Assembly (NCBI GenBank): GCA_973895155.1
Contig: OZ316895.1
Coordinates: 9,858,001-9,922,000 of the forward strand
Length of the DNA stretch: 64,000 bases
Origin: Marsupella aquatica
Taxonomy: Eukaryota; Marchantiophyta
Reading direction: 5' to 3'
Of this stretch, positions 11,634 through 23,439 are shown piece by piece. The notes beneath the pieces were generated by a model that was not told where the DNA came from, searched no databases, and saw only the letters and a list, made by a program, of their open reading frames with translations. Positions within the stretch are counted from its first letter, which is position 1. Every line of letters begins with the position of its first letter. A program made the translations under genes and the position numbers.

Positions 11634-12601
11634 TCAGGCGACGCCCTTGGTGCTGTCCCCGGTGCTGTCCTGCTCCGTGCATTTGCAAGGATTACAGGTA
11701 CAGTTGGCACCACACTTGCAGGCCGCTGAGTGGGCCGCTGAGGCGACCTGTCCGGTCGAGGATCCTCCAGACGCTTCTTTCTTGGTAGTGCACCTGTTGC
11801 AGAAATGAACAACACCCAGGTAAAACAGTCAACCCATTTACAGCTCAACTGAAATTTAAGAGAAGGAGATCGAGCAACGCGCAATGGTTGGACAACTCGA
11901 GAAAAACGGTGACAAGTACTGATACTAAAGATCAACCGGAGCTGCGAGAGTTCTCGAGTTCGTACATTCGGTTTCGATTCGGAGCCGGACGGGACACATA
12001 ACAACCACTAAGTAACTACGTACTGCGCACGAAGTGAAGACTCTGTAGCTAAGAGCAGATCACTTTCCCATTGAATACTGCCAACTGCTTCTATTACAAG
12101 TAGATCTAACATGTTCTTCATCATCTATGGAGCTTCCACTAAGTTCGTGCTTCGAACATACATGCGAAGTTAGTAAAGAAAAAGTCCCACGGTTCTACTT
12201 AATTTGAAGGTTCTCTTGCTCAAATGTTTTCCGACGTTCACGAACGCGTCAAGAAGTACGTAAGGAGTTTACATGTGTATAAAGCTTCAACACTACGTAT
12301 ATGGCTTGCCTTTGCGCACTGCAGTCAGTTGTTCTTCATCTCTATCTCTCTGGTCCCACCTCTCTATGAGGGAGAACCTTCTGATTACAATACTTTCCTG
12401 CCCGACAGAGATACACTTCTAAGGACCTCTCCCCAAGTCATAAACCTCGGTGAGGACTTAAACCCGGTAATGCCAAACGAAATCGAAGATGCAGAGGCCT
12501 GAGGGTAAAGAGGGGACGTACTCGCAACTCTCTCCGCAGGTGCAAGGGTTGGCGCAGCATGAGGCGCCACAGCACTTCTGATTATCTCCGCAACCCGACA
12601 T
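11634..12601 (-). CDS. Plant metallothionein (two exons)
   Basis: This small Cys-rich protein binds Zn, Cu and similar metals in the cytosol. Exon 1 is 12601-12522 and exon 2 is 11793-11634, joined through GTACGT...CAACAG (intron 728 bp) to give 79 residues. The N-terminal domain has nine Cys, including two CC pairs and CTCGESCEC (Cys4, 10, 11, 15, 16, 20, 22, 26, 28). A Cys-free Ser/Ala/Thr-rich linker follows. The C-terminal domain CKCGANCTCNPCKC (Cys53 on) has six Cys in CxC pairs, as in angiosperm types 1-3. The N-domain does not match one angiosperm type cleanly, which fits a bryophyte or other early-diverging form. The open frame on this strand at 12004-11582 is a different phase and not the product. 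The splice junction restores a CxC motif, which supports it. Confidence 0.9.
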
Positions 12602-13830
12602 GATTATCTGGTCAGGAGCTGTTACTCAAGAGATGAGTGAAGTTCGGATGTCCGAGTTTTTTTCACGGCGATCGATCGTCTGCTAGCGGGAGTAACGAAA
12701 TGAACCTGTGACCAAAAACCAGCACATCTAAAAGCTTCAATTCAGTGTAGGCTCGAAAATGTTCACAACCTGAAACTATATTTGACGTGTAACAACAGCG
12801 CTCAATTGCTGCAAATACTTCGAACATGGTCCACACGATCATCGAGAGCAAGTCTTCCAAACTCTATCGATCAATCGACCACCGCAAAACAAAAGCAATA
12901 TCTGTGGTACTCCAACTTCAGTCATGAAAAACTAATCCGAGAGGAGAGCAAGAAAATTCGATCAAAATGCTCAGTCTGTGGCACCAAAATGCGACGAAGG
13001 ATCGAACTAAACATGAGCAAGTCTTCTGCAACATGCCAGTGAACGCACGAGAACAAAAAAATCACCTCTGATTGCACTGAAGAGAAGTAAACATCCAAGA
13101 AACGAAACACAGCTCCAAAAAGCTCACAGAGCAGTAGACTCACAAAGAACGGTGCGTCGAGTTCAGCGAGGCGATACGATTGCAATCTGATCAGACCCAC
13201 ATTCACATGTAGAGCTGTTTGTGTGGAATTGCTGTTCCGCAGATTGCCCATCCGGTTGCGTCAGCACAGCAGATTACGTGGCTCTCTTACTCGGCATGGC
13301 GGAATCCACGGCGGATAAGTACACTACTAATTGGAGCCGAAATCAGGATTATGCTTACTAGACCCCCTTTGGAAAAAGTTTGCTTAATGAAGCCCCTCTA
13401 TATTTTTCCCCAATCTAATCTGAACCGTTGATGGACCTTTCAATCTCAGATCTGGGCAGTTTCATAGAGGTCGATCGAGTAACAAGTTTCATTTTGAGAG
13501 TAAATCAAGCAAATAACTCAAGTCAAAATACACGGCAGATAAATACATTACTACTAAGTAAGTTAGATTCTTGAAAGAATGAAAGTTTTACCCGAAATAC
13601 ATTGCGGCTACGTATATGACTAATTATATCTCATTTATTTTTTGGAATTGAAGCCTGGATGGACCTTCACCTTTGATTTGGGGAGATGGATCCCTACCAT
13701 TGATTTGGGGTGAACCATTCTTGGAAAGTCATTAATGGCCCTATGAGACTCTCCTTGCCCAGTTGCTGCCTAATATGTGTGCAAATGATCAGGATAACTA
13801 CAAAGAATGAAACATGTGTTTTTGTCCCTT
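12602..13830. other. Metallothionein upstream region and intergenic DNA
   Basis: This region lies upstream of the minus-strand metallothionein and should contain its promoter. I did not find a clear TATA box or metal-response motif. Short frames at 12782-13042 and 13251-12922 look like noise. Confidence 0.4.
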
Positions 13831-13903
13831 AGGCGGCTGTTGTGGTAGTAAGACTGTCTATGCATGGGATGGAGGTGCAGGGTTTGAAACTGCCTGGAGG
13901 CGC
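13831..13903 (+). mobile_element. tRNA-like (SINE-like) segment
   Basis: TGTGGTAGTAAGACTG (13841-13856) resembles a Pol III A box and GGTTTGAAACTGCC (13881-13894) resembles a B box, about 40 nt apart. The surrounding sequence does not make a tRNA cloverleaf by eye. It ends directly against a short MITE-like element. Probably a SINE remnant. Confidence 0.35.
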
Positions 13904-13906
13904 AAT

Positions 13907-13988
13907 AGGGTAGTGATTTTGTCTTGGCCATAAAAACAATTTATGTCTCGAGTTGTAATTCAGTTACAGCCCTGCTTTGACACTCCCT
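13907..13988. mobile_element. MITE, deleted copy (AAT-flanked family)
   Basis: The ends are AGGGTAGTG and CACTCCCT, and AAT lies on both sides (13904-13906 and 13989-13991). The interior GGCCATAAAAACAATTTATG followed by GTAATTCAGTTACAG and GCTTTGACA matches the other family members at 30.8, 46 and 62.6 kb. At 82 bp it is the shortest copy and looks internally deleted. Confidence 0.65.
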
Positions 13989-13991
13989 AAT

Positions 13992-15596
13992 GCTTTTTAC
14001 ACATACCCCACCCAAAACTCTGGGGATTAGTCAAAGCTCTCCACACTTAAAAAAACCAAAAACTATACTAGTTTACTTCACCATGGCAGCAAACTACTGG
14101 GGCAGCAAACGGGGGCAACAGAAAGTCCAATGTCATAAATGGCATTTCACGGACTCACCTCGTTGATTGAGTCACCTTTGCCAAATTGCTTGGATATATT
14201 TCATTTTTACAGCCAGAATGAACTCTAACAGAGTGCAACCAAAGAGTCGTTTCTTGTCACATCGATCTATCAAACTAAACACTGGTATCCAATCCCGCTC
14301 TTTTTCTCATGGTCTCTTTACAAAAGGTCATTCTGATGTTGAATCTGAAATCTAATGACGATGTCGGGAAATCGACGCTCAAAGCAACGAACGCAATAAT
14401 AGCTGTACTAATCCCGCAGCAATTCATTGGCCTAATAAGAAAAATGGACGAATGCAGGGGCACTTGTGAATCATTCTGTTGGTCACGTGGAGAGAAGAAA
14501 TCGATCGACGATGGTGGGAAATCGACGCAAGGATTCATCAATCGGGAAAATCGCGTCAACGATTCAAGAAATCAGACACCCACAAGACCAGGCCATTATT
14601 TTTACTGCAGTAATTTTCTTTCGCCTTGTCGGGGACAAGAGGCCTCTTCATTTATTTACCGAGAGAAACACGACAGATCTTAATTACTGTGCTAATACGA
14701 CGAATTAGGTCACGGATAGGTGTCAATGAGGGCTGTCGATCTGAGGCGGGGATCGACGGACCCACGGAAAGGGGGTTGGTAGGTGGTAGGAACCAAATGG
14801 GCTGAGACATTTTGTACTACGGTGCTGAGTGTATGACGTGGTTGATGTGGTACGCGCAGTCGTGGTACGAAGAGTGACATGGAAAGAGTGTGCGCCAGTT
14901 TGCAGAAGGGTACGTGGACCATCTTGCACTTCCAGATGAACCTGTTGCCCATATTAAGACCCAACTCGCATGTGAAGGGTGGTCAAAAATTAGGCCATAA
15001 ATTTCAGTTAAGTTGCCATTTGTATGGAGAGTTTTCTGCCACATCCCCCTCCTAAGCCAGGCCTAGCTGGTGCCAGTTTCTATGGGGTAACATAGTTGTA
15101 ATTTAAGAACCTGTCAATTCAGAACTCCGTCCAGAAGTCCTGAACAGATGTTATGCACCTAGACTGCATTGACTCAGGAAATTTCACCTGTCGTAATAGA
15201 ATCGATTAGATATTTTTGTCGTAACAATTCAGGTTTACTGGGAAGGAGGATTACTAACTCCTGCTGTCAGTCCACCAAAACCAAATTAACAGGCCAAACT
15301 CCTACGGTGTATGCAGCCTGGATGCTAATTTCCTCCAGCTGAACTTCTACACTACTGACCACCAGGGATTTATTGCTACCTTTCACACAGGTCAGAAAGT
15401 GCGCACTCATTTTCTGACTTATTGTGTTGGTTTTGTTTTATCACAATGATTCGTTTTGGGCAGAATACAGAAAACGGGCTTAGGGGTTGTTCTCCCGCTC
15501 CTGAGCACAAGATCATAGCAAGGAAGAGATCTTACGCACAATCTAGCCAGGATACAACCTTAAATGTATAGTTGCAGTGAAGATAGTAAATGATTG
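13992..15596. other. Intergenic DNA, no gene recognised
   Basis: Overlapping small frames at 14.2-14.7 kb share the phrase GGGAAATCGACG twice (near 14366 and 14517), a minor direct repeat. The 3' end of the minus-strand hydrolase transcript probably extends into the right edge. Nothing else is supportable. Confidence 0.4.
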
Positions 15597-18500
15597 CTAG
15601 CGAGTGCGCTTGGACCAGCGGCGATACAAAAGATCTGTAACTTTCCCTCTTGAGCGGACCAACAAGGCTGAACCCAAAAGAGGAAAGGTTGTCACAAAAG
15701 CAACATACGCTAGGAGCCATACAGTTCTTCGATTCTGTGATCTCAGGCCTGCAAAGTCTCTCATCAGGTTCGGATGCCCTGATGGATCTGCTCTGATCTG
15801 ACTGGGATGGTTTTGACTTTGCTCACTGGAAGATGCCCCAGTTCTCTTGTCGGTAGAATCATCGCTTACAAGAAGAACATTTGTGGCCTCCACACCGTTA
15901 CCAAAGTCTGCAACAACAGATCCACTGACGGGTACTTCGATAGTTCGAGATTGATCAGCGGCCGTGTGCGTGGCATTCGAAGTTGGATTGGATCCATTTT
16001 TAGGAGCCTCTTCCACACTCGAAGACGATAGTGGAACCTGACAAGAAGAGGTAGTGGAACCTGACAAGAAGACGGTAGTGGAACCGGACAAGAAGACTTG
16101 GAGACAATTGCCTCATACGGCGCTTCTTACAATGATTTGAGGCTCACCAGCCTGAGTGTACTAAAATTCTAAGTGCATCACGTATATCCTAGGCTGGCAA
16201 TACGATGACCATTAAAGTAAAAACCCAGTTTGGGTCCCATCATTTTTTAACCTGATCTAGAAGTTGTGACAGAGCCGACCGGAGAGCAGCAACTTCTGCA
16301 GAACTACGCAAATGGAGAGTAACAGATCGATGGCCTTCTAGCTGCACATCTGTGGAAATAGGTCGATCTCCAATATCATTTGCTGCAACGTTGCGAGTGC
16401 TCGTCTGAAATGTTTGGACATCGGGTCTGTATGATGGCTGTTCATAATCCTCGGTGCCTACACCATTATCATCTCGACCCAATGCTACAGAGTTATCTTG
16501 AGCCACATTAGATCCTTGATCCATTGGGCCCTTCTTCCTTTGGGAAAATTCTATGTCGGGCTTTGACAGTTGATTCTTGGTTTCTTGAGCGACACGGAAA
16601 AACCCCCCATCGTATCCAGAATCCTGAGCAGCTACTCGAAGACTCTTGGTCATGGTCAAAAAGGGTCCCTGGTCAATATTTGCTCCCGACTTCGTGGGAG
16701 GAACACTACTCACCTGTAAAAAAAAACACATGTCCTGCTTCATATTTCACATTTCAACTAAGTTATGTACACACCTATTAAGAGAAAGTGCTCTGGAAAG
16801 TCAAAGATTGTAAACCATGTTAGTATAAATAATAACTTACATCGTTTTGGTGGTGCACGAGAGAGCTAGAAAGAAGAACCCTTGCAAATTCTGTTGAAGC
16901 TCGAACCCACCTGAGAAGACAAAGAGATATCACTAGTAGGTGAGCTTCTCACGGCTTCGTTGAAAGAGCAAGACACCATCCAAAGACTAAAGGCTTCCAC
17001 CTCGAATCTCGTATGTACAAAGAACAACATCACCATCTAATTTCTTACACTGAGACCAAGATTTTGAATTCAAGTCAGATCTCGTCTGGTCGCTTCATCT
17101 TGGCTTAGTTCATGGGTTGGAGCCTCTTTTGAGGAACAGTCCAATCATGCACATTTCTGTTGCTAATCGTTATTTCAGAAACGATCTCGTTTGGAATGAT
17201 CCAGCTGTCGAGGATTAATTTTATCGTACTGGCGTTTAATTTCTAAGATTTGACGGGGCACCTGCAACGTACGCTCCGGCCAATACGTATATGGTACGGT
17301 TTGAATTTGAAGTCGAGGGAGATGTGGTCAAGTTCGTTACAGCAGCCCTTTTATGTTGAGGCATGCATGTTAATGTAAGATGTTTTGTAAGTGCACCCAA
17401 ATTTATCCAATTGTCTGAAACTGGGAACAACGAAGCTCCACCCACCCCATTTATCCACGAGGTCTACTAATTTCAAGTGCTGCGGTAGCTGAATATTACC
17501 ATATGCTGGTGGCATCATAACCTTCATAATAAGCAAGGTGGCCTCCATGCCCTGTGACTCCTAAAATGATATTGGGGTTCAGCCTGCACAAAAATTCAAT
17601 CTCATAAGCCAAGTATGCATCCTGGAACAGATGCTTATAAGCTGACCACAGGGCTACTATTCACTTGTGTGCAATGAATGACAAAGCTGCAGTATATCAC
17701 GACGTTGAGTTTTCAGACGACATACCTGCACTCGTCATATGGAATGGCCTCTTTAGTACAGATGGGATCATCCTCGGCACTTATACAAAGAAGAGGAACA
17801 GCAATCGATTCTACAAATAGACTGCTACTACAATGCCGGTAATATGTATCCACAGTCTGCAATCAAGAAAACCCGGACTCTTCGATCAAGTTCTGTAAGC
17901 AAAGACTTTTTCGTCAACGAGCGGAAGTGAGATATTCTCAAGGTTTTCATATGCCCTTACAAAGTACATTTTTGATCTCAAAATTTGGTCGGTCAGATTT
18001 GTGTGACTAATGAATAGGAATTCGTAAAAGAAGTGATGGGGTTGGGATGGTAAAAATTTCGTGAACTGTTATTTTTGGCCCTAAGCTAACTTTTATGCGA
18101 GACAGATTTGTTTGAGTGATCTAGAGACACGTCGAAAGTGGCAAACAATTTCATTCAAGGTGACAAGGGTAGCAATGATAAAAGGAGTTCTCTTCCTGAT
18201 ATTTCTTCGCCAACTAACCTCATATTTGCCCACGTGTCGAGTAATGGCGTCGTCAAACTCTCTTATACTATTTGCCTGTTCCACACAAACGAAACAGAGC
18301 AAATATTGTTAGTTTTAGGACACCTGAACTTTCTAATTTTTTTCCCTGTGTCTGAACACAATAGATTATGAGTTTGAACATTAACAAAGAATAGCCTTGC
18401 GAACTGCTACAATAGCATTTGGAGATATAACTCTTAGACGTTCAGCGGGTGTAGTATACAACAACTTTCATGTAAATAGAGTCGGAGTTCAAACAAGGCC

Positions 18501-21500
18501 ACTTTGTTGCGGGAAGCTGGGAAAACCAAGACAAACCTTCTTAACGAGGTCCCAGTCTGCCATGCGTGAAACAGCAGTTTGATGCCTGCAAGAAATTAAA
18601 AAAAGTAAGAATACTTGAATATGCCAAACCAAGAACTTACTATAGGTATACAGCTCAACAGGAGTTGCTTACAATGACGCGTACTGCTGAAGACCAAAGG
18701 CCAACGCCTTACAGTAGAGAAACTGTACGCCTACTCTAGAAAAGAATCTGTCACAAACCTGCAAAAAACGGTATTCGTCAAAATCTGCCACTGCGCATAA
18801 CATGAATTCTTTGCCAATTCACATTCAAATCAACTCTGTTTCAGTGTACGAAGACATAAGACGCTGCATACATAATTTTTTCATCTAAAGCCATGGTGGA
18901 TTAAAATTCATTCGCAAAATTCTTCAAATCCTACCAGCAGATCCCATGGACAGCAAATTGCAACTGCGCCGCCAAGAGGACATCTTGGCCCCTCTTCACC
19001 AAGATACTTAACCTGCAAGTAACAGTCTCTCGATTAGGAGAACGGCAAGGACAAGGGTGAACTTTGTCTCCGCAATTATGTGTATGGATGATGTTGACAA
19101 TAATATTAACAACTGCACCTTATAAAGAAAAGTTGTAATGCATTGAATGATACAGGCAACCAAAAGATTCGTGCACTACACTGGGAAACATCGGGCGTCT
19201 TCCAAAAAGAAACCAGATGTAGAGCCATCTGGCGCCAATGCCACCAGAGTCGAATTTGGTTCTGCATGACAGGTGGAGAAACCTCCACCGGCTAAGAAAG
19301 AAAACTTTGGGTGCGGCAATCCAAATGCAAACAGATCACTACAAAGTAATTTACCAAAATGTTTGCTCCAATGCTGGTCCCAATGGCTAGAAGAGGTGAT
19401 TTTGGATATGTTTGCTTCACAAGAAGAATGATTTTTCGCAGGTCCTCTGTCCATCCTGCATTGTAGAATTGATCTGACTGTCACCATCAAGAACAACACT
19501 TTCATGAGCAGACCAACGCTCCCGATCACAAACTAATCGTTCTTCGAAAGTCTAACATTGTCGTCTCATACTGAAAATGTACCTTTGATTTGTAGGCAAA
19601 CTCTGACATCTTCGATCATTGAAAACTTACTTTACAAATTCCAAACTTTCAAAGAAGCAATTGTCCATAGGAACTCACAGTAATGGAAACCCCGCCCAGA
19701 CCCCTGTGATTCGCAATCAGAACTCGCCATCCATTGTCAGAACAGCTCTTAGCAACATGCTTGATGTACTGTTCACACAAATGACAGTAAGGATTCAGAC
19801 CAGGAAATTTGATGACTTGAGGCGCGAAATGCAGTCCAGAACGGTGGAAGAACTTGTATCATTTCACTGAAGTCCGCATTTTACATTACTATTTCTTTAA
19901 TAAAACAAGTGAAAACAAAACATGTGCAAGCGAATAGCCAATAAGCTAAAATCGTGAGCATTTGAGCCATACATGGTCAGAAGAGTCACTTGTAAGACCA
20001 GGAACAATGAAAACAATGGGTGTCTCGTCTAAGGCTGAATCTTCCCGCCTGCTGTCACCAAGCTTATCTACAGAGACTGCCAAAACATCTGGTTAAAGTG
20101 GAAGGAGTGATACGTATCTGCTTATGGCAAGTAAATTACGAGACAACAGAGGTAAATTAAAATTTCAGACTGGGCTAAGCCTCGCAGCATCTAAGCTCGT
20201 ATTCTGACCATCAACGAGGTCAGAGTGAATACAAGTGACGTAGAACCCAAAGTCTCTGTCCCTGCTGTACGACGATTTACCTCAGGTTGCAACTGATCAG
20301 AGCATTCAACGAGGTTGAATACAATCATTTCTAAGGCATTATGGAAATAGGGCCAGAGAAGGTTTAAGGAGCCTTACATGTAGGTGACTTGACCCAATCC
20401 AGGGCTATAGTACCACCATCCGAAGTTATGTACAACTGCCTGTAAATTGGGGGTGCACATACTCAGATCTCCTTTATAAAAACATTCAACGTTTGCTCTT
20501 ACTGAAAACGCAATAAGGGTTTTCCAGACTGGAAAGAACATACCGCTGATATTCGACTGCAGGAGACCTCCCGACAAAATGCAGGAAAAGAGTCTGCAGA
20601 TGTGGGCTGCAAAGCCATGGTGTTGGCCAGTACCTACAACAATGGGACGAGGAAGTTTAATGCTAGGGATCACTAACCAACATTAAAAAATGCAGATATC
20701 GGCTCCACCATTCGACAGCTCTGTGGTGGCAGTTCTAAAATGTTACATTTATCTGTATGAGACATCTCCGTGCAAAATCAACGAGACTGACACCCATATT
20801 CACAGATCAAGAACAAATGTATCTGATTGGCAATGATCTAGTCACACAGGCCACTCTAAGCCGTCTGTGAGCTTGAACGAATGAGCTTACTGAAGCTCTT
20901 CGTGACAATGAGGGAAAGGGAGCTGGACAACACGCAAAACAACTGAACAAACCTTTCACAATGTTTCTGATGGGTCATGCTAAAATTTTGAAACGTGAGA
21001 TGCAATACACTCAATTGTCCTATTGCAGCTACGTTACTTTACGCGGAATTGGAATATAAGTTGTAGCTTATATCACCGCATACACACAAGGTAAGTTGAC
21101 AAAGAGGTGTAATACTCCAATTGTGTTCGACTATACAGCTAATAAATCATTGAGTAGACAGTCTATGGTAACTAAACGGCTGAGCAAAACCATTTTAAGG
21201 GCAGGAGCGACTGAAAGGTCCTTCATATGACTAATTACAAAGCCTTCAAGGCCACGGTATACCTGCCTTTGTTAACTACTCAATGTCAGTGTCTCTAGTT
21301 GCAGCTTACTGATGCCCACGTGAGCAGGAGAGAATTTGCAAGAATTGCCGTGGTCAATTTTCGTAAGCTGGAAGCATTTACTAAACTTTTGCTTTGGGGT
21401 GTTCCAAATTGTCAACAATTATTCCAGAAATATATTTTCAGCTAACCACAAACCTGTTGCCCTCCTGACGTAGTCTTTATTCGAAATGGGCACGACTTAA

Positions 21501-21982
21501 TGTGCTCATTTTACGAAGGAAAACATATCAGTGACTAGACTGTCCTCTTCCACTCCATCCCGGCTCCCTATGCTGGAGATAGGACAATCTGCAATTAAGC
21601 TCAACATTGCAGACTATTTCACCAGCACTCATGTAACTTAGATATTGTAACGAAAATTCCAAACTAATGGGACGCAAGCAGATACGGGGTTTCACCTCTT
21701 TTTAAGAATCTCGCATTTGGCTACAAGACGAGCGGACACCGGCGACTTCCGATCGTAGTAGAGATCAACGGCATCGCCCTTCCATCCGCGCAAGACATCC
21801 CCGACGATGTGAATGTCGAGAATGCAATACACAAACACTGTAGACAGCGCAACCATGAGCAGAACATAATCCGAGGTCGACAGGATCGCCCCTGCAAAGA
21901 ACCACCTCTGCAATCCGAGGCCGGGCGGTGCCTCGAATGTCTCGTAGTTCCTGCTCACAGCTCCCACTAAAGTCGCTGCCAT
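15597..21982 (-). CDS. EMB8-like / YheT-type alpha/beta hydrolase, membrane anchored (15 exons)
   Basis: This is a serine hydrolase of the ABHD1/2/3-EMB8 group, probably an esterase or lipase; the substrate is unknown. Exons run 21982-21696, 20633-20544, 20439-20378, 20088-19973, 19768-19679, 19477-19355, 19012-18935, 18758-18673, 18585-18537, 18275-18219, 17856-17726, 17583-17500, 16910-16841, 16713-16252 and 16037-15597. All have GT-AG ends and continuous phase, giving 741 residues. A membrane segment lies at about 38-57. Family landmarks are TPWLCSPHLQT, TSDGGTIALDW, NHRGLGGVS, the nucleophile motif GTSIGAN (Ser250), ISAEDDP (Asp375 or 376) and HGGHLAY (His405). The core ends at WWVRASTEFA. 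A low-complexity tail of about 280 residues follows, with a second hydrophobic segment (TVWLLAYVAFVTTFPLLG) near the C-terminus. Exon 4 could start 12 nt later. An in-frame ATG at 22099 is an alternative start. Confidence 0.92.
16027..16097. repeat. 23/24-bp minisatellite at the last splice acceptor of the hydrolase
   Basis: Three units of the type GGTAGTGGAACC(T/G)GACAAGAAGA span the boundary of the last exon. Read on the minus strand, each is a pyrimidine-rich run ending CAG|GTTCCACTA (CCG in the third), so two units are usable 3' splice sites 23 nt apart. Only the downstream one (exon start 16037) keeps the frame. Confidence 0.75.
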
Positions 21983-22590
21983 GCCGTACTTGCAGAAGCA
22001 CCTGAATTCCCCTTCAACAGCAAATGCCTCGAGACAGGGACACCACAATTTCCAGTAATCCAACTCCTTCAACAGCACGCTGCACAACACTCCACGCAAC
22101 TATGGGATCTCAATGGACCTGCTCAACAATCCACCTTACTCCTCGCTCTCTCTTGCAAGCCTCCTACAACTACATTCGCAGCTGCATGTCTCATAGAGTT
22201 AGAACATGACTCTGCACCCAATCGTTCGCAATTGTTCGCCTCCCTCCTATCTCCTTGGACGCAGACTTAGGACGTTGAAAGGCCCACAGTGGAGGACAAT
22301 GTCAGTAATTTCCCGACAACTATTGATCGATCAACAGACTCGGCCTGTGAGTGCATTGGTACAATTCCAATCCCCATCGCAACCTGGCCTCCCATTTGTT
22401 AACCAACACAACGCATCGGAAACGGCTAGACAAGACTGAACTGACAAACTACCGTACCTTTCGACACTGAGCTCCAAAAATCGGCCATCATCAACCAATT
22501 GCCCGATGATTCATGGAAAAAGAATTGCCTCCAGCACGAGATACTCTGCAGGCAAACTGGCAGTTCCTCCGGCAATGTTGTGCTCCGAAC

Positions 22591-22650
22591 GCAGAAGCAG
22601 CAGAAGCAGCAGCAGGAGGAGGAGGAGGAGGAGGAGGAGCAGGAGTCAGC
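22591..22650. repeat. AGC/GGA trinucleotide microsatellite
   Basis: A run of CAG/AGC units passes into about ten GGA units. It lies upstream of the minus-strand hydrolase start, possibly in its 5' leader. On the minus strand it would read as a Pro/Ala run within a 121-codon open frame (22856-22491) that has no other recognisable content. Confidence 0.85.
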
Positions 22651-22967
22651 GGGATGTCAATTCCCATTCCCTGAGACCGCCTGCTTCGAGCTTCAGAAAC
22701 CATTCCTCCGGCGCTTCTTATGTAGTCTCTGGCGTTCGGGCTCCGCAAGCCCGAGCATCTCTCCAAGCTCTGTTCGTATGTGCTTTTGGCAGGTCCAATT
22801 GATCGAGACGAGTGATGGATCTTTGTTTCGGTGGAGGCGACAGACGAAGCCGTCAAACGACGACGACGACGAAGCTCGAGCTCGTCTTGTAGCTCGTGGA
22901 CACTATCGTTGATTCTGGGTCCTGAGTTTCATTATTGTCGATAATATGGCCATAATCGCTTTACAGG

Positions 22968-23010
22968 AGCTACAAGACAAGACATGACAAGACAAAACAA
23001 GACAAGAGTA
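22968..23010. repeat. ACAAG pentanucleotide repeat
   Basis: About eight imperfect copies of (G)ACAAG or CAAGA occur in tandem, ending at a sharp change to ordinary intergenic sequence. Confidence 0.75.
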
Positions 23011-23439
23011 TACAACTAGCTTACTTTTTAGGTGCCCATTTTAGCCAAATTCCACCTCCCCAAAAAGTGTGGCTACAAGTGTTCACCATTTTTGGCTGAA
23101 ATTCACCAGATTCTTTGTATGCTGTTTGCCACTCTCACACCAAATCGTGGACCCCATTTGCCAGAATCTAATGGTAGTCCATAACTCCCCATTTGCCCAG
23201 AATCTAATGGTAGTCCATAACTCTAGGCATATCTGACTATCAGAATATAATATAGGAATAACTGATAAAGAATATTTGTAGCATCTCCCTCCCTCAGCGG
23301 TTCACGTTAGCCACAGGCTAAAAACAAAACACCTTGAAAAATAGGATGGATAGGACCCTGTGTTCGAGATTTTTTAGGACCATGAATGATGGAGTGCGTT
23401 CTCCAACTTTTTGTTCATTTCTTTTCAATTTATTCATTA

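Noticed and set aside
11582-12004. 140-codon minus-strand frame over the metallothionein
   Set aside because: Wrong phase; the spliced frame gives the canonical Cys-rich protein.
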